DNA of 64,000 bases from an uncultured Sutterella sp. (GTDB lineage: Bacteria > Pseudomonadota > Gammaproteobacteria > Burkholderiales > Burkholderiaceae_F). The translations under genes were made by a program, and so were the position numbers. Below the pieces are notes generated by a model. That model was not told the DNA's origin, did no database searches, and saw only the letters and a program-made list of their open reading frames with translations. Of the stretch, positions 1-8,805 are shown piece by piece (position 1 is the stretch's first letter; each line of letters begins with the position of its first letter). The stretch is from positions 21,595 through 85,594 of the forward strand of contig UQTE01000010.1 in NCBI GenBank assembly GCA_900543805.1. The letters are read 5' to 3'.

Positions 1-76
1 CCACCTTGCGACGGTACTGTTTGATGAGGCGATCGTTGCGACTGCCGAAAATTTTGGTAAGAATTTCGTCAAACAT
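1..76 (-). CDS. secA: SecA, preprotein translocase ATPase (N-terminal 25 residues only)
   Basis: The gene starts at an ATG at 76 and runs off the left edge, so only 25 codons are visible. They read MFDEILTKIFGSRNDR followed by LIKQYRRKV, which matches the conserved SecA N-terminus (a short helix, then the FGSRNDR block). SecA is the cytoplasmic motor that drives unfolded preproteins through SecYEG. Nothing beyond the N-terminus can be judged. In Burkholderiales secA commonly lies close to lpxC and dciA, which supports the call. An AGG 10-12 bases upstream is the only ribosome-binding signal. The leader behind it carries a terminator-like hairpin (145-190). Confidence 0.8.
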   Translation of the reverse strand, partial: MFDEILTKIFGSRNDRLIKQYRRKV

Positions 77-144
77 TGTTCTTCAACCTGGTCATGGTTC
101 GGGCCGCGCAAAAAAGAGACGGCCCCAAAACGTCCCGGACGGTT

Positions 145-190
145 CAAAAACAAAAAGAAGGGAAGACGCTCTGCAGATTCCGTCCTCCCC
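145..190 (-). terminator. Intrinsic terminator or attenuator in the secA leader
   Basis: On the minus strand GGGAGGACG (189-181) can pair with CGTCTTCCC (168-160), a 9-bp stem with one G-U pair. It is followed by a T-rich run, TTCTTTTTGTTTTTG (159-145). It lies about 70 bases upstream of the secA ATG and 90 bases past the stop of the GDPD-like gene. It could end the upstream transcript or attenuate a secA transcript starting near a candidate extended -10, TGCGATAAT, whose GATAAT is at 231-226. Confidence 0.6.
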
Positions 191-279
191 TTCGCGAATT
201 GAGCCGCCAGGTCGTGCGTTTTTGGATTATCGCACGTTGCCGCACTCATAGGGTTGCGGCATTTTGCAAAAAACCGTTT

Positions 280-1080
280 TCATTTTTCGACGCGCTTGGG
301 CGAGCACCGGTCCGTGTAGACCCAGGTGCCCGGACGTCCGAAAAGCGCTTTGAATTCCGAGCAGCGTTCGCTCGAGGCGACGAGAAGGCTTCCGCCCGCC
401 CGGAGGAAGGCGTCGCGCTCCTCGGCCTTGGCGTAGGTTTCGGGCGTGACGACGAGAATCTTGACGCCCTCCTTCTGCGCTTCGGCGATGCGGTGGGTGT
501 TGAGCGCCGGATAGCGGATGCCCGCGTCGAGCGCCGCGAAGTACTGATTGAGGCTCGAAACTTCGACGATCATCCGCTCGGGCATGGGACAGGCCTTGAG
601 AAGCGCCCCGAAGTCGCGCGCCTTGTCGGTGACGAGCCAGGCGTCCTTTTCACGGAGAATCCGACAGGCGTCCTCAAGAAAGAGCGGATGCAGCGACCCG
701 TGGAGGAGACTCTCCTCGACGCGCTTTCTCGTGGGCGGCAAAAAGGTGAAAGTCGCCCCGCCCGTCATCTCATAGAACTCCCGATAGCGGTGCGCCGCGA
801 AATAGTCGCCCCCGATCGTCTTTCGAAGATCGAGCTCCACGAAGCGGTAGCCGTCGCGAAGCGCCCGCTCGAGGGCCTCGCGGCTGTTCGTGTAGACGTG
901 TCCCTCCACGACCCCCGCGGCGTGCGCGATGGGTTCGGGCGCTCCCGCGTGCGCAAGCGCCTCGGCTTCGGGAACGCGGTCGAGCGCGCGCCAGAGCGAG
1001 TAGGTCCAGCGTTCGCTTTGCTCGACGAGGGCGAGCACGCCCAAAAGAACCAGTGCGATGATGAGAAGAAGACGTTTCAT
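280..1080 (-). CDS. GDPD/PI-PLC-like phosphodiesterase family protein, membrane anchored
   Basis: 266 residues from an ATG at 1080. An upstream GTG at 1098 would add six residues but has no better ribosome site. The first ~20 residues (MKRLLLIIALVLLGVLAL) form a single hydrophobic segment, so the protein is probably anchored in the inner membrane facing the periplasm. The rest resembles the glycerophosphodiester phosphodiesterase/PI-PLC TIM barrel: IAHAAG replaces the usual HRG loop, FVELDLR supplies the E.D pair, AAHR supplies a second histidine, and GTWVYTDRC near the C-terminus resembles the family's final TDxP strand. These would be the metal and catalytic residues. It lies between dciA and secA, a slot often held by other envelope genes in relatives. 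The substrate is unknown; a non-catalytic barrel is also possible because the HRG motif is altered. Confidence 0.6.
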   Translation of the reverse strand: MKRLLLIIALVLLGVLALVEQSERWTYSLWRALDRVPEAEALAHAGAPEPIAHAAGVVEGHVYTNSREALERALRDGYRFVELDLRKTIGGDYFAAHRYREFYEMTGGATFTFLPPTRKRVEESLLHGSLHPLFLEDACRILREKDAWLVTDKARDFGALLKACPMPERMIVEVSSLNQYFAALDAGIRYPALNTHRIAEAQKEGVKILVVTPETYAKAEERDAFLRAGGSLLVASSERCSEFKALFGRPGTWVYTDRCSPKRVEK

Positions 1081-1165
1081 GGATGGCTTCGCCTTCACGG
1101 CGGCTTTCTAGTGATGCGGTCCGAACGGTTAGAATAGCCTTTTCTTACCTCGTCGAGCGACTTTC

Positions 1166-2056
1166 ATGGCCAAACCGCAATACCGATACAAGGAAACGAT
1201 GTCGCTCTCGCGGCTTTTGTCGGGAGAAAGCAACGACCACCGCCGCTTTTCCTTTTTTCAGGAGTATGCGCGCTCGCGCGAAGCGGCGGCCGTGATCGGT
1301 CCTCTTCTGAAGGCCTGGCGCATCGCCATCGACTTCAGCGACCCGAAGCACTGCCGTCTGCAGGGAAAAAAGCTCATTCTGACGGTGCGCGACGCCGGGC
1401 AGGAAAACCGTCTGCGCCAGCTCACCACGCGCATGAAAAAGGCGCTCGACCAAAAGGGAATCGAAGTCGACGTGATCGACATTCACCTCGTTCCCGTTCC
1501 CTTCGCCCTCCCCAAACTCCCGCCCGCTCCGCTTGTGGAGCGCCGCGAAACGCTCGAGGGCGCCTTCAGCGTCGCGCGCTGCGCCGACCGCGTGGACGAT
1601 CCCGCGCTCAAGGCGACGCTCAAAAGGCTCGAAGAGATCCTCACCCCCAAGACGGGCTACGACGAAGCCCTTCGCGCACAGATCGAGCGCGAGACGCAAC
1701 GGAGAAGCGAACAGATCGAAAACGTTCGCCGCCTGCAGAGCGAACAGAGCGCGCTCGAGCACCTGACTTTTCTCTGTCCCTCTGCCGAGGACGCGGCGAA
1801 GAATCCGGACTTTGCGCCGATCCGCGCCCGCATGCTCGCGAAGATTCACATTCTGCGCACGCGCGAGGCGGAGCTCGAAAATCTCCTCGCCAAACTGCAG
1901 GAGCGCTTCGGCACGCTTCTCAAGGCGCAGGTGCGCCTTGCCCAGGGCGAAGCGCCCTCCGACGTCGCAAGGGATCTATACGCCACCCAGTCGGTGACGG
2001 AAACGGACCGGCTCTACGAAGCGGTCCTGGCGGATCAGACACCCGAGGGGCGCTGA
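1166..2056 (+). CDS. dciA: DciA-like (DUF721) DnaB helicase-loading protein
   Basis: 296 residues starting at ATG 1166. Residues ~15-120 look like the DUF721/DciA KH-like domain: a helix with a WR pair, then the strand and helix segment around [11 protein letters not shown] and [14 protein letters not shown]. DciA is the ancestral bacterial loader of the replicative helicase DnaB. The C-terminal ~130 residues are charged, rich in E, R, Q and L (around [14 protein letters not shown] and [16 protein letters not shown]), and likely coiled coil. It is longer than the typical ~150-residue DciA, so the tail is lineage specific. A TAGAAT hexamer near 1131-1136 may be its -10 box. Its 3' end overlaps that of convergent lpxC by 22 bases. 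The position beside lpxC and secA matches DUF721 genes in Burkholderiales. Confidence 0.7.
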   Translation: MAKPQYRYKETMSLSRLLSGESNDHRRFSFFQEYARSREAAAVIGPLLKAWRIAIDFSDPKHCRLQGKKLILTVRDAGQENRLRQLTTRMKKALDQKGIEVDVIDIHLVPVPFALPKLPPAPLVERRETLEGAFSVARCADRVDDPALKATLKRLEEILTPKTGYDEALRAQIERETQRRSEQIENVRRLQSEQSALEHLTFLCPSAEDAAKNPDFAPIRARMLAKIHILRTREAELENLLAKLQERFGTLLKAQVRLAQGEAPSDVARDLYATQSVTETDRLYEAVLADQTPEGR

Positions 2057-2952
2057 AACCAAAAGTCGACCGGGCAGTCTTCGGCGCGCTCGAAGGTCGT
2101 GAATTCCCACGCCTCTTCATCAGCAAGGAGCGCGCGAAGGAGCTGATTGTTGAGGCCGTGCCCGGACTTGTGGGCGCGGTAGTGCGCCAGGAGCGGGGAG
2201 CCGAGCACGTAGAGGTCCCCCATCGCGTCGAGAATCTTGTGCTTGACGAATTCGTCCTCTGCACGCAGTCCCTCGGGATTGAGCACGCGGAATTCGTCCA
2301 TCACGATGGCGTTCATGAAGCTTCCGCCCTGAGCGAGCCCCATGCGGCGCAGCATTTCCACGTCCTGAACGAAACCGAAGGTGCGCGCGCGGGCGACGGC
2401 CTTCTCATAGGTGTCGTGCGCGAAGTCCACTTCGGCGCGCTGCGCCGTCGCGTCGATCGCGGGGTGACCGAAATCGATTTCGAAGGTGAGCTTGAAGCCG
2501 TTGTGCGGAGAGAGCGAAGCCCACTTGTCGCCTTCCTCGACCCGGACGGTCTTTTTGAGGCGAACGAAGCGCTTCGGAGCGTCCTGCTCGACGATCCCCG
2601 CCTGCTGCATGAGGAAGGAAAAGCTCGCGCCCGAACCGTCCATGATGGGGATTTCCGGGGCATCCACGTCCACGTAGGCGTTGTCGATGCCGTAGCCGTT
2701 CAACGCACTCATCAGGTGCTCGACCGTCGCCACCTGAACGCGGCCGACGTTGAGAGTCGTTGCCATGCGCGTGTCGTTCACGCTCAGGGGATTCGAGGGG
2801 ATTTCCACGACGGGCTTCTGGTCCACGCGTCGAAAGACGATGCCCGTTCCGGGCTCGGCCGGGCGAAGCGTCAGCCGGACCTTGCGGCCGCTGTGCAGAC
2901 CGATCCCGACCGTTTCGGCGGGTTCGCGAAAAGTGCGCTGCTTGAAGTACAT
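2035..2952 (-). CDS. lpxC: UDP-3-O-acyl-N-acetylglucosamine deacetylase LpxC
   Basis: 305 residues, the family's usual length. LpxC is the zinc enzyme for the first committed step of lipid A synthesis. Visible landmarks are TVGIGLHSG near the N-terminus, the [11 protein letters not shown] segment (catalytic Glu and zinc His), the DGSGASF loop, [15 protein letters not shown] (second zinc His and zinc Asp) and HKSGHGLNN (general acid His). It is the last gene of the dcw series but is separated from ftsZ by a strong terminator hairpin (2986-3016), so it may rely on read-through or its own promoter. Its 3' end overlaps dciA by 22 bases. Confidence 0.97.
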   Translation of the reverse strand: MYFKQRTFREPAETVGIGLHSGRKVRLTLRPAEPGTGIVFRRVDQKPVVEIPSNPLSVNDTRMATTLNVGRVQVATVEHLMSALNGYGIDNAYVDVDAPEIPIMDGSGASFSFLMQQAGIVEQDAPKRFVRLKKTVRVEEGDKWASLSPHNGFKLTFEIDFGHPAIDATAQRAEVDFAHDTYEKAVARARTFGFVQDVEMLRRMGLAQGGSFMNAIVMDEFRVLNPEGLRAEDEFVKHKILDAMGDLYVLGSPLLAHYRAHKSGHGLNNQLLRALLADEEAWEFTTFERAEDCPVDFWFQRPSGV

Positions 2953-2985
2953 GACGGAAACTCGTTTCTGCGGAGTCGGAAGAGA

Positions 2986-3016
2986 GAAAAAACAAACGGC
3001 CGGAACGGGCCGGCCG
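2986..3016 (-). terminator. Intrinsic terminator after ftsZ
   Basis: Minus-strand CGGCCGG (3016-3010) and CCGGCCG (3003-2997) form a G/C stem with a 6-base loop, followed by TTTGTTTTTT (2996-2987). It lies between the ftsZ stop at 3026 and the lpxC start at 2952, marking the end of the division part of the operon. Confidence 0.8.
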
Positions 3017-3025
3017 CTTGAGGGA

Positions 3026-4231
3026 TCACTTGGAGCGCAGATAACTCGGCACCGTGAACTTGCCCACCGAAAGGTCGGGCGCGGCGGGTTCGGGCGCGGG
3101 CTGCGGCGCCGGAGCCTCCGTCGCGGGCGCTTCGGCCTGGGGTTCCGCCGCGGGCGTCATCGTCGGCACCGCAACGGGGGGCACCGTCATGGAGACGGGC
3201 GTGGCCACGGGCTGCGCAAAGTCGACGCCGACGTTGGGGACGTTCCAGACCTTGCCGCTCGTCTGCGGCGCTTCCGCGACGCGGTCCAGACCGGTCGCCA
3301 CGACCGTGACGCGCACTTCGTCGCCCATTTCCTCGCTCAGGGCCGAACCGAAGATGACGGTCGCCTGCGAGGTGGAGAAGGTGTTGAGAATGTCCATGGC
3401 CTCGCGGATTTCCGCCAGGGTGAGGGATTCGTCGCCCGTGAAGTAGACGAGCAGACCGCGGGCGCCCTGCAGGTTGGCGCCTTCGAGAAGCGGACAGGCG
3501 ATCGCCTTTTCGGCGGCCACGCGGGCGCGGTTTTCGCCCGAAGCCGTCGCCAGGCCGATGATGGCCGTGCCGCGTTCGCTCATGACGGTCTTGATGTCTT
3601 CGAAGTCGACGTTGATCGTGCCCGGGGTGTGAATGATTTCGGCGATGCCCACGCAGGCCTTGTAGAGCACTTCGTTGCTCGTCTCAAAGCATTCCTTCAT
3701 CGTGGCTTTGGGCGGGCATTCGCTCTCGAGCTTTTCGTTGAGGATCACGATCATCGAGTCGACCTTGTCCTTGAGCTTCTCGATGCCGGCTTCGGCCGCG
3801 CGCATGCGGCGGGAGCCTTCGAAGCTGAAGGGCTTGGTGACGACGGCCACCGTCAGGATGCCGAGCTCCTTGGCGATTTCGGCGATGACGGGCGCGGCGC
3901 CCGTACCCGTGCCGCCGCCCATGCCGGCCGTGATGAAGAGGAGATGCGCCCCGCGGATGGCGGCTTCGATTTGCTCGCGCTTTTCCTCCGCCGCGGCGGC
4001 GCCGATTTCCGGACGGGCGCCCGCACCGAGCCCGGTGCTGCCGAGCTGAATGTTGACGTGCGCCTTCGAGCGCTGCAGCGCCTGATGGTCCGTGTTGGCC
4101 GCGATGAATTCGATCCCCTTGGCGCCGTGGTCGATCATGTGTTCGACGGCGTTTCCGCCGCCACCGCCCACGCCGATGACCTTGATCACCGTGTTGAGCG
4201 GATCGTATTCCTGCAGAATTTCAAAAGGCAT
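3026..4231 (-). CDS. ftsZ: Cell division protein FtsZ
   Basis: 401 residues from the ATG at 4231, chosen because [20 protein letters not shown] is the family start and GAGG lies 6 bases upstream; an open frame continues upstream without merit. FtsZ is the tubulin-like GTPase that forms the division ring. The nucleotide loop [13 protein letters not shown], the tubulin signature GMGGGTGTG and the T7-loop region ([11 protein letters not shown]) are all visible. A Pro/Ala/Glu-rich linker of ~70 residues precedes the C-terminal peptide [10 protein letters not shown], which binds FtsA and ZipA-like partners. It follows ftsA by 87 bases; that gap holds two mutually exclusive hairpins (4269-4310). 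Confidence 0.98.
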   Translation of the reverse strand: MPFEILQEYDPLNTVIKVIGVGGGGGNAVEHMIDHGAKGIEFIAANTDHQALQRSKAHVNIQLGSTGLGAGARPEIGAAAAEEKREQIEAAIRGAHLLFITAGMGGGTGTGAAPVIAEIAKELGILTVAVVTKPFSFEGSRRMRAAEAGIEKLKDKVDSMIVILNEKLESECPPKATMKECFETSNEVLYKACVGIAEIIHTPGTINVDFEDIKTVMSERGTAIIGLATASGENRARVAAEKAIACPLLEGANLQGARGLLVYFTGDESLTLAEIREAMDILNTFSTSQATVIFGSALSEEMGDEVRVTVVATGLDRVAEAPQTSGKVWNVPNVGVDFAQPVATPVSMTVPPVAVPTMTPAAEPQAEAPATEAPAPQPAPEPAAPDLSVGKFTVPSYLRSK

Positions 4232-4268
4232 GGCAAACCTCAAAATGTCGAATCTCGTAATTATCACC

Positions 4269-4310
4269 GAGAACGGCGTTTCTTGCACGCCGTTTTCTTT
4301 GAAAACGGCG
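4269..4310 (-). promoter_or_regulatory. Overlapping alternative hairpins in the ftsA-ftsZ gap
   Basis: Three related 10-mers lie in the transcript: segment 1 CGCCGTTTTC (4310-4301), segment 2 GAAAACGGCG (4297-4288) and segment 3 CGCCGTTCTC (4278-4269). Segment 2 pairs perfectly with segment 1 (loop AAA) or with segment 3 at 9 of 10 positions, so the two folds exclude each other. No U-run follows either, so this is not an intrinsic terminator. It may affect ftsZ translation, mRNA processing, or a promoter near GATAAT at about 4258-4263. The pairing is seen; the function is inference. Confidence 0.5.
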
Positions 4311-4318
4311 CCGACGTA

Positions 4319-5563
4319 TCAATAGTCCCCGATCAGAACGTTCTTCAAATTCTGAAGGAACCCCGGCGCGGAGAGGTTGAGAAGCTGTCTGTCGCCCTTT
4401 CCCGCCACCTTGTCGGCCGCCTCGCCGATGAGTCCCATCACGACGCTCGCGTCGGGCTGATTGATGAGCTGCGGGGCGCCGTCGATGTTGTTGGGAAGCC
4501 CCACCCGCACGGTCTTTCCGGGGAAGATGTCGCGCGCCCGCTCGGGAAGTCCCGCGAGGTTGGCGCCACCCCCGGTGAGAACGATCGTCCTTACGCGTTC
4601 GAGGTCGCCGCGTTCCTCGAGAAGCTTGCGGTAGTGCCGCAGGAATTCGTCGGCGCGCGCCTTGAGGACCGTCGCCATGAGGCGGCGCGAATAGGCCCGC
4701 TGCCGTCTTCCGTTTTCGGGCGTCGGAACGACGCTTTCCCAGTCGTTCACCCGCTCGGGCAGGCACGTACCGCGCAGAAGCTTGATTTCCTCGGCCTGCT
4801 CGATCGTGATGTCGAGCACGCTCGCGAGGTCCTTCGTGAAGAACTGCGCTCCCCAGGGAATCACGTCCGTGTAGCGCACGGCCCCTTCCGTGTATACCGC
4901 AAAGCTCGTCGTGTCGGCGCCCATGTCGATCACGGCCGCGCCGCACGCGGCGTCGTCGGGCCGGATGACGGCCCGAGCACTCGCCCAAGGCTGCGGCGAA
5001 TAGTCGCCCACCTCGACGCCCGCGCGCTGAATGGTGGCGCGAAGCGTCTGCGAACTCATGGCGTCGGAGAAAACCGCGTGCATGTGCGCTTCGATGCTCT
5101 CGCCCATGAGTCCCACGGGATTCTTGCTGTCCTCCACTTCGCCCACGCGATAGCCCTGCAACCTCGTTTTGAGGAGGTTCCGTTCGCCCGCGAGCTTGCG
5201 GCAGTGTTCATAGGCGTTTCGCACGGCCTCGTCGACGTCTTCCTGCCGGACTTCCCGGCCGCGCAGCACCGCCACGCCGCGGGCGTTGGCGCTCGTGACG
5301 ACGGAGCCGCCGATCGCGGGCCAGACGGTTCTCACCGAGACGCCCGCCGTGTTCTGGGCCTCCTGCAGGGCCGTGCGGATGGAAAAAACGGCCTTTTCCA
5401 CGTCGTAGATGATGCCGTTTTTGATGCCCTGCGACGGAACGCGCCCGAAGCCGAGCACCTTGAAGCATCCCTCCAAGGTGTCGGAAGGCCGGGCGATGAC
5501 GCAGAGCACCTTGCTTGAGCCCGCGTCAATGGCAGCCAGAATGTCCGTACTCGTATTGGCCAT
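4319..5563 (-). CDS. ftsA: Cell division protein FtsA
   Basis: 414 residues from the ATG at 5563 (MANTSTDILAAIDAGSSKVL). FtsA is the actin-like ATPase that tethers FtsZ filaments to the inner membrane and recruits later divisome proteins. The phosphate-1 loop AAIDAGSSK, the phosphate-2 region AAVIDMGADTTSFAVY and the adenosine motif VLTGGGANLAGLPE are present. The C-terminal FLQNLKNVLIGDY is a short amphipathic segment where the membrane-targeting helix is expected, though it lacks the usual basic residues. It lies 43 bases after ftsQ, with a TACAAT -10-like hexamer (5603-5598) in the gap. Confidence 0.97.
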   Translation of the reverse strand: MANTSTDILAAIDAGSSKVLCVIARPSDTLEGCFKVLGFGRVPSQGIKNGIIYDVEKAVFSIRTALQEAQNTAGVSVRTVWPAIGGSVVTSANARGVAVLRGREVRQEDVDEAVRNAYEHCRKLAGERNLLKTRLQGYRVGEVEDSKNPVGLMGESIEAHMHAVFSDAMSSQTLRATIQRAGVEVGDYSPQPWASARAVIRPDDAACGAAVIDMGADTTSFAVYTEGAVRYTDVIPWGAQFFTKDLASVLDITIEQAEEIKLLRGTCLPERVNDWESVVPTPENGRRQRAYSRRLMATVLKARADEFLRHYRKLLEERGDLERVRTIVLTGGGANLAGLPERARDIFPGKTVRVGLPNNIDGAPQLINQPDASVVMGLIGEAADKVAGKGDRQLLNLSAPGFLQNLKNVLIGDY

Positions 5564-5606
5564 GGGAACGTTCGAAAATCGCGTGGGGAAAAGAATTATT
5601 GTACCG

Positions 5607-6437
5607 TCAGGCTCCGGGCGAAATCGGCGCGGGGACCTGCGTTTGACCGTCCCGCCCTTTTTCGCGCCAGGCGCGAATGAGGTTTTCGTCAGGGTTCGAC
5701 GCCGCAAACGCCTTCGCGTAGCGCAGATCCACCGAGGCGGGCGGGCCGCCCAACTTCGTGCGCACCTGATCGTAGACCTTTACGAAAGCCCCGAGGCGCT
5801 TCGCCACCGAATCGAGCCCTTCGTCGTCGCGGCCGAGTTCGACCTGCGTGGGCGGGATTTCTTCGCCCGAAAAGACGAGGGACCAGCTTGCGCGGTCGGA
5901 AATCTGAAAGTCGGTGATCCGCACCGAAAGGGGTGCGAGCACGTCGGAGAGCCGCACGAAGGCCTCGGTCATGAGGGAGACCTGCTGCTCGGGCCCGTAG
6001 AAGACGGGAAGACGGCTCTCCCCGGCCTCTTCGGGATTGGCAGCAAAGAGTACGCCCCGGTCGCTCACGATCCGTCCGTCCTCGTAGAGCGCAAGCGCCT
6101 TGTGGCGCTCCACCTCCACGATGAGGCGGTCGGGAAAGACGCGGCGCACCGTGGCGCAAGCAACCCAGGGAAGTGTTTCCACGGCCTCCTTCACGCGCCC
6201 GAGATCGGCCGTGAAGAAGTTCCCGGACACCGCCTTTTCGACGACCGCCCCCACCTGGCGCGTCGTCACCTGAATCCCGTCGGCGTTCTTCACGCTCAGA
6301 GAGCGAAAGGAAAGCGTGGGATTCGACCGGACGTGCCAGAGGTAGGCGGTGCCCAAAAGCGCCGCGACGAGACAGGCCGCCGCAACGGGCTTGCCGAAGC
6401 GCCGCACGACGGAGCGGTCCTCTTCACTCCACATCAT
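5607..6437 (-). CDS. ftsQ: Cell division protein FtsQ
   Basis: 276 residues. FtsQ is the bitopic inner-membrane protein that joins FtsB/FtsL and the early and late divisome. A short cytoplasmic N-terminus is followed by one membrane helix (residues ~18-36, AAACLVAALLGTAYLW), a POTRA domain beginning at FRSLSVKNADGIQ and containing the LPWVACATVRRVFPDRLIVEV core, and the FtsQ beta domain. The start ATG overlaps the ddl stop (ATGA), showing translational coupling; a second ATG follows directly and could also be used. Confidence 0.95.
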   Translation of the reverse strand: MMWSEEDRSVVRRFGKPVAAACLVAALLGTAYLWHVRSNPTLSFRSLSVKNADGIQVTTRQVGAVVEKAVSGNFFTADLGRVKEAVETLPWVACATVRRVFPDRLIVEVERHKALALYEDGRIVSDRGVLFAANPEEAGESRLPVFYGPEQQVSLMTEAFVRLSDVLAPLSVRITDFQISDRASWSLVFSGEEIPPTQVELGRDDEGLDSVAKRLGAFVKVYDQVRTKLGGPPASVDLRYAKAFAASNPDENLIRAWREKGRDGQTQVPAPISPGA

Positions 6438-7366
6438 TCGTCAATGCGCGCCCCTTCGAGGAGCTTCACGCACAGCGTTCCGTAGTCCATCCCCTCGGCC
6501 CGCGCCGCCATCGGCACGAGCGAGTGCGGGGTCATCCCCGGCGCCGTGTTGATTTCGAGAAGCGCAAAGCGTCCGTCGGCGCGGCGAAGCGCGTCGATGC
6601 GGCTCCAACCGCGGGCACCGACCGCGCGGAAGGCCTTTTCGCAGTACCCGCGAAGCGTGGCGCTCTCCTCTTCGGAGAGATTCGCCGGACAGTCGTAGGA
6701 AACGACGTCCGTGTAGTACTTGTTCTGGAAGTCGTAGCTCCCTTCGGGGGCGCGGATTTCAATGACGGGGAGCGCACGGCCGTCGAGGACCGCCACCGTG
6801 AATTCGCGGCCGCGGATGTACTCTTCGACGAGGATTTCGTCGCAGAGCGACTTCGCAAGCTTCAGGGCTTCGCGAAGCGACGCCGTCGTGGGACGGTCGA
6901 GCTTCGAGACGCCGATGGAACTTCCGTCGCGCCCGGGCTTCACGACGAGCCCCGTCGCGCCGAGTTCGCGGATGACCGCTTCGAGCGCCGCGTCGTCTTC
7001 GTCGCCCGTCATCACGCGCCCTTCGGGCACGGGAAGACCGGCGGCGCGCCACAGGGTCTTCGTCACCTCCTTATCGAAGGACGCGGCCGAAGCGGCGACG
7101 CCGGGGCCCGTATAGGGAAGGCGCAGGAAGTTGAGAAGGCCCTGAATCGTGCCGTTTTCCCCCGCCCCGCCGTGGAGCGCGATGAAGGCGCGGTCGTAGC
7201 CGCCCTGAAGAAGCGCTTCGACGGGCTCGCGCGCCGGATCGAAGGCGTGCGCGTCGACGCCCTTTTCGCGAAGCGCCTTGAGAACCCCCTCGCCCGACAT
7301 GAGCGAGACTTCACGTTCCGAAGAGTGGCCGCCGAGAAGAACGACCACCTTTCCCAAATTCTGCAT
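6434..7366 (-). CDS. ddl: D-alanine--D-alanine ligase
   Basis: 310 residues, the usual length of DdlB. It makes the D-Ala-D-Ala dipeptide used by MurF. It is an ATP-grasp enzyme: VVLLGGHSSEREVSLMSG at the N-terminus, LHGGAGENGTIQG, the ATP-binding GLVVKPGRDGSSIGVSK, EEYIRGREFTVAVLDG, and the C-terminal metal ligands in FALLEINTAPGMTPHS. The DdlB position between murC and ftsQ is typical. GGGG lies about 9 bases before the ATG. It starts 22 bases after murC and overlaps ftsQ by 4 bases. Confidence 0.97.
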   Translation of the reverse strand: MQNLGKVVVLLGGHSSEREVSLMSGEGVLKALREKGVDAHAFDPAREPVEALLQGGYDRAFIALHGGAGENGTIQGLLNFLRLPYTGPGVAASAASFDKEVTKTLWRAAGLPVPEGRVMTGDEDDAALEAVIRELGATGLVVKPGRDGSSIGVSKLDRPTTASLREALKLAKSLCDEILVEEYIRGREFTVAVLDGRALPVIEIRAPEGSYDFQNKYYTDVVSYDCPANLSEEESATLRGYCEKAFRAVGARGWSRIDALRRADGRFALLEINTAPGMTPHSLVPMAARAEGMDYGTLCVKLLEGARIDE

Positions 7367-7388
7367 AGGAAACCCCTTTTTCGTTTCG

Positions 7389-8789
7389 TTATTCGTTGCG
7401 GCCCGTCAGTTTGGCGGGAATCCGGCCGATCGAGCCCGCCCCCATCGTGACGACGACGTCGCCCGCGCGCGCCGTGCGGGCGATCGCAGCGGGAAGATCC
7501 TCGAGCGTCGAGACCGTCGGACGGCGTCCGGTGCGCTCGGCAACCGCGTCGGCGAGATGCTCGCTGTCGGCCCCTTCGATCGGGGCTTCGCCCGCGGGAT
7601 ACACCTCGGCGAGGACGACCTCGTCCACGCTCGAGAGAACGTCCGCGAAGAGTTCGAGACAGTCGCGGGTGCGCGTGTAGCGGTGCGGCTGGAAGGCGAC
7701 CACCACGCGGCGCTCCGGCCACGCGCCGCGCACGGCGGCGAGCGTCGCCGCCATTTCGTGAGGGTGATGACCGTAGTCGTCGATGAGGGAGTAGCTCCCG
7801 ACGATCGAGCCGTCTTCGGCGTGCACGGGAACTTCGCCCCACTGCGCAAAGCGCCGGCCCACGCCCTTGAATTCTGCGAGCCCCTTGACGATCGCCTCGT
7901 CGCGCACGCCCGCGATCGTGGCGACCGCGACGGCCGCGAGGGCGTTGCGCACGTTGTGCATGCCCGGAAGATTGAGTTCCACGGGCAGAGGCGGATGGTC
8001 CGGACGAAGGATGGTGAAGTGCATGCGCGTGCCGACGGCGCGTACGTCGATGGCGCGCACCTGTGCCTCGGCCGTGAGGCCGTAACCGATCACGGGCTTC
8101 GTGACGCGGTCGCGGATGTTCCGGACGTTTTCGTCGTCAAGGCACAGCACCGCGACGCCGTAGAAGGGCAGACGCTCGAGAAAGTCGACGAAGGCGGACT
8201 TGAGATTTTCAAAATCGTGTCCGTAGGTGTCCATGTGGTCTTCGTCGATGTTCGTCACGACCGAGATCACGGGCGTGAGATTCAGGAAGGACGCGTCCGA
8301 CTCGTCGGCCTCGGCGACGAGAAACTCGCCCGTCCCGAGCCGCGCGTTGGCGCCCGCGCTGTTGAGGCGGCCGCCGATCACGAAGGTGGGATCGAGCCCG
8401 CCCGCCGCCAAGAGCGAGGCGACGAGCGACGTGGTCGTCGTCTTTCCGTGGGCGCCCGCGATCGCGATGCCGCGGCGCAGACGCATCAGTTCGGCGAGCA
8501 TCACGGCGCGCGGCACGACGGGAATGCCGAATTCGCGCGCGGCGGCCACTTCGGGATTGTCGGCCTTCACGGCCGAGGAGATGACGACGGCGTCCGCCCC
8601 CTTGATGTTGCGTTTGTCGTGTCCGTAGGCGATGCGGGCGCCGAGCTTTTGCAGGCGCTCCGTCACGGGGCTTCGCGCAAGGTCGGATCCGCTCACGACG
8701 TAACCGAGATTGAGCAGCACCTCGGCGATGCCGCTCATGCCGCTGCCGCCGATGCCGACGAAATGCAGGTGTTTGACCAAAAACTTCAC
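7389..8789 (-). CDS. murC: UDP-N-acetylmuramate--L-alanine ligase MurC
   Basis: 466 residues from a GTG at 8789. This start is chosen because AAGGAGATTCGA lies directly upstream and [20 protein letters not shown] follows; a longer frame would overlap murG. MurC adds L-Ala to UDP-MurNAc in the cytoplasm. The UDP-binding GIGGSGMSG loop, the ATP loop [11 protein letters not shown], the [13 protein letters not shown] segment and the C-terminal domain ([18 protein letters not shown]) are all present. It follows murG by 16 bases. Confidence 0.97.
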   Translation of the reverse strand: MKFLVKHLHFVGIGGSGMSGIAEVLLNLGYVVSGSDLARSPVTERLQKLGARIAYGHDKRNIKGADAVVISSAVKADNPEVAAAREFGIPVVPRAVMLAELMRLRRGIAIAGAHGKTTTTSLVASLLAAGGLDPTFVIGGRLNSAGANARLGTGEFLVAEADESDASFLNLTPVISVVTNIDEDHMDTYGHDFENLKSAFVDFLERLPFYGVAVLCLDDENVRNIRDRVTKPVIGYGLTAEAQVRAIDVRAVGTRMHFTILRPDHPPLPVELNLPGMHNVRNALAAVAVATIAGVRDEAIVKGLAEFKGVGRRFAQWGEVPVHAEDGSIVGSYSLIDDYGHHPHEMAATLAAVRGAWPERRVVVAFQPHRYTRTRDCLELFADVLSSVDEVVLAEVYPAGEAPIEGADSEHLADAVAERTGRRPTVSTLEDLPAAIARTARAGDVVVTMGAGSIGRIPAKLTGRNE

Positions 8790-8805
8790 TCGAATCTCCT
8801 TATCG

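Noticed and set aside
2750-5518. A 922-codon open frame on the plus strand opposite ftsZ and ftsA
   Set aside because: It lies antisense to two certain genes. High G+C coding DNA often leaves an open frame on the other strand; the translation is Arg/Gly/His-rich with no domain.
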